This document shows, piece by piece, positions 58,811-64,000 of a stretch of 64,000 bases of DNA. The stretch lies in NCBI RefSeq assembly GCF_020532675.1, contig NZ_JAJAVE010000003.1, positions 741,616 through 805,615 of the forward strand. Reading direction: 5' to 3'. Every line of letters starts with the position of its first letter. The stretch's first letter is position 1. Below the pieces are notes generated by a model, which searched no databases, was not told where the DNA came from, and was given only the letters and a program-made list of their open reading frames with translations. This DNA comes from Methylobacillus gramineus. Lineage in GTDB: Bacteria; Pseudomonadota; Gammaproteobacteria; Burkholderiales; Methylophilaceae. The translations under genes were made by a program, and so were the position numbers.

Positions 58811-59425
58811 GTGTGGGAGATTATTAAAGCGGCTGGATGGCCTATCTGGCCGCTGATTTTTGCATCAGTCGTTGCAGTCGCCATTATCATTGAGCGGCTG
58901 ATCGCGTTACGCGAAAATCATATCGTACCTAAGACCTTGCTGCCTGAAGTGCAAAGATGGCTGGGGCAAGGGCGCGCGGGTATTACTCCTGACGCCTTGG
59001 CCAAGCTTGAACAGCATTCCTTGCTTGGGGAAATATTCGCCAGCGCCTTGAATAATTTAGGCGCATCGCGAGAAGTGTTGAAGGAGGCTGTTGAGGAGTC
59101 TGGTCGTGCTGTCGCGCACAAGATGGAGAAATACCTCAATACGCTAGGCACGATTGCGACGGTCAGTCCGCTACTCGGCTTGCTGGGTACGGTGATCGGG
59201 ATGGTGGAGCTGTTTGGTGCTTTCACTGCGACTGGTCATGATGTTGCCCAATTTGCCCGCGGTATTTCTGTTGCCTTGTACAACACGGCAGGCGGGATTG
59301 TGGTGGCGGTGCCTGCCATGATTTCCTATCGTTATTTCCGCGGCAAGATTGATGGCTTCATTGTTGAAATGGAGCAGGAAGCGATCAAGTTGGTTGAAAT
59401 TATTCAAGGTGAGCGTAAGGAATGA
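58811..59425 (+). CDS. exbB: ExbB/TolQ-type proton channel subunit
   Basis: Three-helix inner-membrane protein of 204 residues, MotA/TolQ/ExbB family: one N-terminal helix (IKAAGWPIWPLIFASVVAVAIIIERLIAL) and two later ones (TIATVSPLLGLLGTVIGMVELF and GISVALYNTAGGIVVAVPAMISY). With ExbD it uses the proton motive force to drive an outer-membrane partner, often TonB, though a tonB gene is not adjacent. GTG start with AGGGG upstream. Located between comEC and msbA, an arrangement common in beta- and gammaproteobacteria. Confidence 0.92.
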   Translation: MWEIIKAAGWPIWPLIFASVVAVAIIIERLIALRENHIVPKTLLPEVQRWLGQGRAGITPDALAKLEQHSLLGEIFASALNNLGASREVLKEAVEESGRAVAHKMEKYLNTLGTIATVSPLLGLLGTVIGMVELFGAFTATGHDVAQFARGISVALYNTAGGIVVAVPAMISYRYFRGKIDGFIVEMEQEAIKLVEIIQGERKE

Positions 59426-59844
59426 ATTTTCAACGAGGCAGAAAGCACGAAGAGCTCGAGATGAATCTCGTGCCGCTGATTGATGTATTACTGGTGATTA
59501 TTATTTTCCTGGTGGTCAGCACCACATTTTCTCGTGTTACCGAGCTGCAAATTAACCTGCCAACCGCTGAAGCCAATACACCTCAGGATAAACCACTGAT
59601 TATTAATGTGGGGGTAGATGAGGGCGGCCGCTACGTGGTCAATAACAAAGATGTATCCGATGGCTCCATCGAAGGCATAGCAGATGCCCTGCGCAAGGCG
59701 GTAGGGGATGGCAAGGATCCTACGATTGTCATCAGCGCCGATGCCAAGAGTACGCATCAGGCAGTGGTCAATGTGATGGAAGCGTCACGGCAGGCTGGAT
59801 ATAGTCAGATTACCTTTGCTACCCAAGTCCGCTCCGGCTCTTAA
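59422..59844 (+). CDS. exbD: ExbD/TolR-type subunit
   Basis: Single-pass membrane protein of 140 residues with a periplasmic domain. The helix LEMNLVPLIDVLLVIIIFLVVSTTF holds the conserved proton-carrying aspartate (D in PLIDVLLV). Its ATG overlaps the exbB stop in ATGA. Confidence 0.93.
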   Translation: MNFQRGRKHEELEMNLVPLIDVLLVIIIFLVVSTTFSRVTELQINLPTAEANTPQDKPLIINVGVDEGGRYVVNNKDVSDGSIEGIADALRKAVGDGKDPTIVISADAKSTHQAVVNVMEASRQAGYSQITFATQVRSGS

Positions 59845-59862
59845 TTTTTTAAAGTATCAATA

Positions 59863-61617
59863 ATGTCCAAAGACGCACCTGAGAATCTAACTCAGGCTTC
59901 TGTGCCCAGTGGCAAAGTCCTTTATTTGCGCCTTCTGAAATATGCAGCCCGGTACTGGGGGGTATTCCTGATCAGTGTCATTGCATTGGTGACATTCTCT
60001 GCCACCAATACTGGCTTTCTTGCCACCATCAAATTGGTGACGGATGAGGGGTTTGTCAATCAGGACTCCAGCAAGCTGCATATTCTTCCCTTCATGTTGT
60101 TCGGCTTGCTCGCGATTCGGGCAATTGCAGGCTTCGTGTCCAACTTTGCCATGCGTTGGGTTGCCAGGCGGGTGGTCGAGAATCTGCGCCAGGATGCTTT
60201 CACCAGATTAATGAGCTTGCCCGTCAGTTTCTTTGATGCGACGTCTGCTGGGGCCGTTACATCCAAGCTGACCTATGATACTGAGCAGATGGCGGGTGCT
60301 TCTACCAAGGTGGCCATGAGCGCCGTGCGGGATACGCTGACTATCTTTGGCATGATCGGCTATATGCTCTATCTGGACTGGCAGCTCACATTGATTTTTA
60401 CTGTGGTAGCGCCTGTCATGGCGTGGTACTTGAAAAGCATGACCCCCAGGTTGCGTTTCTCTGGTAAAGCGGTGCAACAGAGTATGGGCGATATGACACA
60501 GGTGATAGAAGAGGCCGTGTCTGGTCAGCGTATGGTGAAGATTTTTGGTGGTAGCGATTATGAATACCAGCGTTTTGCCAAAGTGGCAGGCCAGAATCGC
60601 CGTATGCAGATCCGGTTGGCCAGACTGTCTGGTATTAACAGTATGGTGGTGGAACTGCTGGCAGGGGTGGCGCTGGCATTGGTGGTTTACTATGCCGTGG
60701 GCAAGTTCAGTGCGGGTGAGTTTGCGGCCTTTATCGGCGCATTATTGATGTTGATCGGGCCCGTGAAAACCTTGACCAGTCTCAATGAAGAGTTGCAGGT
60801 TGGCCTGGCTGCGGCTCACAGTGTATTTGATCTGATGGACAGTATTCCTGAAGATAATCCTGGCTCCAATCAAATTGCCCGCGTTCAAGGCGAAATTGGG
60901 TTCAGCAATGTGACCCTGCAATATGCCAATGCCAAGCGTCCGGCATTGAAAAATCTTAACTTTACAGTCAAGCCTGGTGAAAAGATAGCCCTGGTTGGAC
61001 GCTCCGGTGGAGGTAAAACCACGCTCGTGAACTTGCTGCCGCGTTTTTATGAAGTGCAGCAAGGGGCAGTCATGCTGGATGGTGTGGATGTGCGCAGCAT
61101 GACGCTGCAGAATTTGCGCCAGCAGTTTGCCTTGGTCAGCCAGGATGTGATCCTGTTCAACGATAGCGTATTCAACAATATTGCTTATGGTGTGCTGCGC
61201 AATGCGACTGAAGCTGAAGTCATTGCCGCAGCCAAGGCAGCTCATGCCTGGGAATTTATCGAGCAATTGCCGGATGGCTTGCAAAGTGAAATTGGTGATC
61301 GTGGTGTCCGTTTGTCAGGTGGGCAACGCCAGCGCCTAGCAATTGCCCGCGCCATTCTCAAAGACGCCCCCATCTTGCTTTTGGATGAAGCGACTTCTGC
61401 GCTGGACACAGAGTCTGAGCGCCATGTGCAGGCGGCACTTGATGAGTTGATGCAGAACCGAACCTCGATTGTTATTGCTCATCGCTTATCGACGATTGAA
61501 AACGCTGACCGTATCTTGGTCATGGAGCAGGGGGAAATCATTGAGGGCGGTAGTCATGAAGAGCTGCTTGCGTTGGGTGGTCACTACGCCAAACTTTATC
61601 AAAAGCAATTTCATTAA
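59863..61617 (+). CDS. msbA: Lipid A export ABC transporter MsbA
   Basis: Homodimeric flippase for core-lipid A. The 584 residues hold six membrane helices (about 25-310) and an ATPase domain with Walker A GRSGGGKTTLVNLLPRFY, signature RLSGGQRQRLAIARA, Walker B ILLLDEATSALD and the H-loop VIAHRLST. The Walker A has GGGKTT where most MsbA have GSGKST, a conservative variant. Followed three bases later by lpxK, its usual partner. Confidence 0.95.
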   Translation: MSKDAPENLTQASVPSGKVLYLRLLKYAARYWGVFLISVIALVTFSATNTGFLATIKLVTDEGFVNQDSSKLHILPFMLFGLLAIRAIAGFVSNFAMRWVARRVVENLRQDAFTRLMSLPVSFFDATSAGAVTSKLTYDTEQMAGASTKVAMSAVRDTLTIFGMIGYMLYLDWQLTLIFTVVAPVMAWYLKSMTPRLRFSGKAVQQSMGDMTQVIEEAVSGQRMVKIFGGSDYEYQRFAKVAGQNRRMQIRLARLSGINSMVVELLAGVALALVVYYAVGKFSAGEFAAFIGALLMLIGPVKTLTSLNEELQVGLAAAHSVFDLMDSIPEDNPGSNQIARVQGEIGFSNVTLQYANAKRPALKNLNFTVKPGEKIALVGRSGGGKTTLVNLLPRFYEVQQGAVMLDGVDVRSMTLQNLRQQFALVSQDVILFNDSVFNNIAYGVLRNATEAEVIAAAKAAHAWEFIEQLPDGLQSEIGDRGVRLSGGQRQRLAIARAILKDAPILLLDEATSALDTESERHVQAALDELMQNRTSIVIAHRLSTIENADRILVMEQGEIIEGGSHEELLALGGHYAKLYQKQFH

Positions 61618-61620
61618 GTA

Positions 61621-62628
61621 ATGAAGCAGCCATTCAGTACATGGCTAGTTGATCAGTGGTACCACAATGGTCCGTGGCAGATCGTGTTGCGACCATTCTC
61701 CTGGTTGTTCGGACTTCTTTCTCTTTTGCGTCGCCAGGCTTATCGCTTGGGCGTATTCAAATCTCACAAGTTACCAGTGCCTGTGATCGTGGTGGGCAAT
61801 ATCAGTGTCGGGGGTACCGGCAAGACTCCTTTCGTGATCTGGCTGGTCGAGCAACTTCAAGAGCAGGGCTGGCGCCCCGGTATCGTCAGTCGAGGTTATG
61901 GCGGTAGTGCTAGCCATACGCAACGTGTTGATGACAATAGCTTGCCGCAAGTGGTTGGGGATGAGCCTTCGTTGTTGGCCCAGCGCACTGGAGTGCCTGT
62001 GTTTGTTGGTAGAAAGCGTGCCAGGACAGCACGGCATTTGTTAAGACAATTTCCCTTATGCAATTTGATTATCAGTGATGATGGTTTGCAGCATTATGCG
62101 TTGCAGCGGGATGTGGAAATTGTCATTGTGGATGGCGAGCGAGAGTTCGGTAATGCACAGCTTTTGCCAGCCGGGCCATTGCGTGAAAGCCCTGCACGGC
62201 TTACAAGGGTGGATGCGGTGGTTTTCAATGGCGGAGCTCCTGCGGCTGGGGCTTACCTGATGCAAATGGCCCCAGGCCCGTTTCATAATCTGCAGGATCC
62301 AATGCAGCGAGTATCTGTAGATGCATTCGCTGGTAAGCGCATACATGCGGTGGCAGGTATCGGTAATCCACAGCGCTTTTTCAACCAGCTCGCACTGATG
62401 GGGTTGCATGTGGAGCCTCACAGCTTTCCCGATCACCATGAATTTACCGTGACTGATTTACAGTTCGCAGTAGACGATGTGATACTCATGACGGAAAAGG
62501 ATGCGGTGAAGTGTGTGTTGTTTGCCCAGGCTAACTGGTGGTTTCTGCCAGTGTCTGCAGTGATTGATCATGCCCTGACTGATAAAATAGGTAGCAAGCT
62601 GGCCAGCTACAACCTTAAGAAAGATTGA
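61621..62628 (+). CDS. lpxK: Tetraacyldisaccharide 4'-kinase
   Basis: Phosphorylates the 4' position of the lipid A disaccharide at the inner membrane. The 335-residue protein has Walker [42 protein letters not shown] and LPAGPLRE, all family marks, and one N-terminal membrane-associating helix. Starts three bases after msbA. Confidence 0.95.
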   Translation: MKQPFSTWLVDQWYHNGPWQIVLRPFSWLFGLLSLLRRQAYRLGVFKSHKLPVPVIVVGNISVGGTGKTPFVIWLVEQLQEQGWRPGIVSRGYGGSASHTQRVDDNSLPQVVGDEPSLLAQRTGVPVFVGRKRARTARHLLRQFPLCNLIISDDGLQHYALQRDVEIVIVDGEREFGNAQLLPAGPLRESPARLTRVDAVVFNGGAPAAGAYLMQMAPGPFHNLQDPMQRVSVDAFAGKRIHAVAGIGNPQRFFNQLALMGLHVEPHSFPDHHEFTVTDLQFAVDDVILMTEKDAVKCVLFAQANWWFLPVSAVIDHALTDKIGSKLASYNLKKD

Positions 62629-62630
62629 AT

Positions 62631-62810
62631 ATGGAAACAAAATTACTGCAACTACTGGTCTGTCCTGTATGCAAAGGACCATTGCATTATAAGAAAGCTG
62701 AGCAAGAGCTTATCTGCAAACCTTGTCGTCTGGCATATCAGATCAATGATGGTATCCCAGTGATGCTGGAAGATGAAGCACGTAAGCTGCCTGCAGAAGA
62801 AGAGGTATAG
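62631..62810 (+). CDS. Trm112-family small protein (YcaR-like)
   Basis: A 59-residue protein, [20 protein letters not shown], with CPVC and CKPC zinc-type pairs and the ending [19 protein letters not shown] typical of the YcaR/UPF0434 family. Trm112 of eukaryotes activates methyltransferases; the bacterial role is not established. Position between lpxK and kdsB is the same as in E. coli. Confidence 0.9.
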   Translation: METKLLQLLVCPVCKGPLHYKKAEQELICKPCRLAYQINDGIPVMLEDEARKLPAEEEV

Positions 62811-62813
62811 GAC

Positions 62814-63587
62814 GTGTCATTTAAAGTCGTGATTCCGGCAAGGTATGCGAGTAGTCGTCTGCCCGGCAAGCCCTTGCTAGATATTGCGGGAAAGCCCATG
62901 GTGGTTCGGGTGGCTGAGCAAGCGCTGGTCAGTGGTGCAGAAGAGGTGGTGGTAGCGACTGACCATGAGCGTATTGCCGAGGCAGTCACTGCTTATGGAT
63001 TCAATGTAGTGATGACACGCACTGATCATCTGTCAGGAACAGACCGGATTGCTGAAGTTGTAGAGTTGCAGCATTGGCAAGATGACGCGATTGTGGTGAA
63101 TGTTCAGGGGGATGAGCCGCTGATTGATCCGATATTGATCCAGGATGTGGCAAACAATCTGGCTGCCCATCCTCAAGCCCACATGTCGACTGCCTGCCAC
63201 AGCATTCACGATACCCCATCCATCCTTAATCCCAATATTGTGAAGGTGGTGCTTGATAATCAGGGTCATGCACTGTATTTCAGTCGCGCACCTATTCCCT
63301 ATCCTAGGGATGCTTTTGCGGCTAATCAGGATGTACCCACCGATATGCCTATATATAGGCATATCGGTATTTATGCTTATAGAGCTAACTTTCTGCGAGC
63401 CTATGCTGCCCTGTCGCCTTCTGCAATTGAGCATTTTGAGTCACTGGAACAACTCAGGGTCTTGTGGCATGGCTATAAAATCAGTGTGGAAGTCACTAGC
63501 AAAGCCCCTGCAGCAGGTGTAGATACAGAAGCTGACCTGGCTTATGTGCGCTCTGTACTGATTAATAGCCAACATCCATCACTTTGA
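62814..63587 (+). CDS. kdsB: 3-deoxy-manno-octulosonate cytidylyltransferase
   Basis: Activates Kdo as CMP-Kdo for lipid A inner-core synthesis. The 257-residue protein opens [24 protein letters not shown] and contains [28 protein letters not shown] and [12 protein letters not shown], the substrate and metal segments. The GTG at 62814 has AGGA five bases upstream and overlaps no gene; it begins three bases after the Trm112-like gene. Last gene of the run from lolC. Confidence 0.96.
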   Translation: MSFKVVIPARYASSRLPGKPLLDIAGKPMVVRVAEQALVSGAEEVVVATDHERIAEAVTAYGFNVVMTRTDHLSGTDRIAEVVELQHWQDDAIVVNVQGDEPLIDPILIQDVANNLAAHPQAHMSTACHSIHDTPSILNPNIVKVVLDNQGHALYFSRAPIPYPRDAFAANQDVPTDMPIYRHIGIYAYRANFLRAYAALSPSAIEHFESLEQLRVLWHGYKISVEVTSKAPAAGVDTEADLAYVRSVLINSQHPSL

Positions 63588-63688
63588 CGTCAAAATAGTA
63601 AACGACATAAACGTCTTGATTGCTAAGAAGAATTGCAGAAAAATCGGCTCCTGCAGCGCAGTGGACTTAAAGAATCATAAGAAATGCG

Positions 63689-63718
63689 TTGACATGAAAC
63701 CCCTAGGCTTGCTATAGT
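63689..63718 (+). promoter_or_regulatory. Sigma-70 promoter of the initiator tRNA gene
   Basis: TTGACA at 63689-63694 and TATAGT at 63713-63718, 18 bases apart; the -35 is perfect and the -10 matches five of six. The start would lie near 63725, about 37 bases before the tRNA. Confidence 0.75.
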
Positions 63719-63761
63719 TTCACCTCTCGACGCAACGTGAATAACGAAGCGGCGAATCGGA

Positions 63762-63838
63762 CGCGGGGTGGAGCAGTCTGGCAGCTCGTCGGGCTCATAA
63801 CCCGAAGGTCACAGGTTCAAATCCTGTCCCCGCAACCA
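63762..63838 (+). tRNA. Initiator tRNA-fMet (CAU)
   Basis: 77-base cloverleaf with encoded CCA. The first base C faces A72 without pairing, and the anticodon stem ends in three G-C pairs (GGGCTCATAACCC), both hallmarks of the initiator. Anticodon CAT is at 63796-63798. Sequence is very close to E. coli tRNA-fMet. Confidence 0.97.
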
Positions 63839-63862
63839 GTGAAAATATTTTACAGAATGTGG

Positions 63863-63890
63863 TTGACGAAAATATTCTGATCTGTAAAAT
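63863..63890 (+). promoter_or_regulatory. Stable-RNA-type promoter, upstream copy
   Basis: TTGACG (63863-63868) and TAAAAT (63885-63890) with a 16-base spacer, followed by a GC-rich discriminator GCGCGGCTCG. An inverted repeat ATTTTACAGA (63847-63856) / TCTGTAAAAT (63881-63890) brackets it. Confidence 0.6.
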
Positions 63891-63963
63891 GCGCGGCTCG
63901 CTGAACGAGGTGGTGGTAGCGAAGTTGGTGAAGAAGTTGATGTAAATTAATTTCGAAACTAGC

Positions 63964-63991
63964 TTGACCGAATTAAAAAGGTCTGTATAAT
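63964..63991 (+). promoter_or_regulatory. Stable-RNA-type promoter, downstream copy
   Basis: TTGACC (63964-63969) and TATAAT (63986-63991) with the same 16-base spacer and a GC discriminator GCGCCCCTC. It shares the segment TCTGTAWAATGCGC with the copy 101 bases upstream. The pair resembles rrn P1/P2 and would drive an rRNA operon or a tRNA cluster just beyond the window. Confidence 0.7.
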
Positions 63992-64000
63992 GCGCCCCTC

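Overview
The window is a dense, fully chromosomal stretch of a betaproteobacterium. Gene orders (lptD-surA-pdxA-rsmA, dxs-ispA-xseB, algH-ruvX-pyrR-pyrB-pyrX, comEC-exbBD-msbA-lpxK-kdsB, yggS-proC-yggT facing pilTU), the moderate GC content and a MxaD-like methanol-oxidation accessory protein point to the family Methylophilaceae, most likely Methylobacillus or a close relative. This placement is inference from gene content; no species marker (rRNA) lies inside the window. No insertion sequence, prophage, CRISPR array or toxin-antitoxin cassette was seen.

Layout. 1-4852 (minus): outer-membrane biogenesis and B6 synthesis (lptD, surA, pdxA, start of rsmA). 5041-6707 (plus): amgK-murU cell-wall sugar recycling, divergent from lptD. 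6734-11173 (plus): pepP, two ubiquinone hydroxylases and dsbC. 11222-14182 (minus): pilB-pilC. 14498-19704: cspA, icd (minus), rluE, aroC, an MFS transporter and a retropepsin-like protease. 19805-24446 (minus): folE2, dxs-ispA-xseB, an esterase. 24825-26688 (plus): a phosphodiesterase-like metallo-beta-lactamase protein plus a cyclic-nucleotide-binding/rhodanese protein. 26790-29045 (minus): pilin gene with a sigma-54 promoter, then a YVTN beta-propeller gene and mxaD-like gene as one unit. 29168-36838: rppH, then ilvB-ilvH-ilvC-psd, an orphan GspE/PilB-type ATPase and nadC (minus). 36884-42109: GST, a minisatellite, mnmA-nudJ, marC, maf-rng. 42186-46622: yggS-proC-yggT (minus) and pilT-pilU (plus). 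46695-53094: terC, then the pyrimidine cluster algH-ruvX-pyrR-pyrB-pyrX and ribE-ribBA (minus). 53095-54282: a regulatory region with an unusual palindrome array and a sigma-54 promoter in front of a PEP-CTERM protein. 54403-63587 (plus): lolC-lolD, comEC, exbB-exbD, msbA, lpxK, a Trm112-like gene and kdsB. 63762-64000: initiator tRNA and two tandem stable-RNA-type promoters, so an rRNA operon probably begins just outside.

Themes. Envelope construction dominates (LPS transport and synthesis, SurA, Lol, Psd, amgK-murU). Type IV pilus genes are scattered over four loci (pilBC, pilA, pilTU, an extra ATPase). Two genes for surface-exposed products, pilin and the PEP-CTERM protein, both have good sigma-54 promoters. 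The most striking non-coding element is a contiguous array of three 18-bp units of the form TTAGT-N8-ACTAA (53204-53257), which together form a perfect 23-bp inverted repeat about 100-150 bp upstream of the predicted sigma-54 start site, where an enhancer for a sigma-54 activator would be expected. The PEP-CTERM protein itself has a single cysteine in a context like that of Cys-Gln thioester domains.
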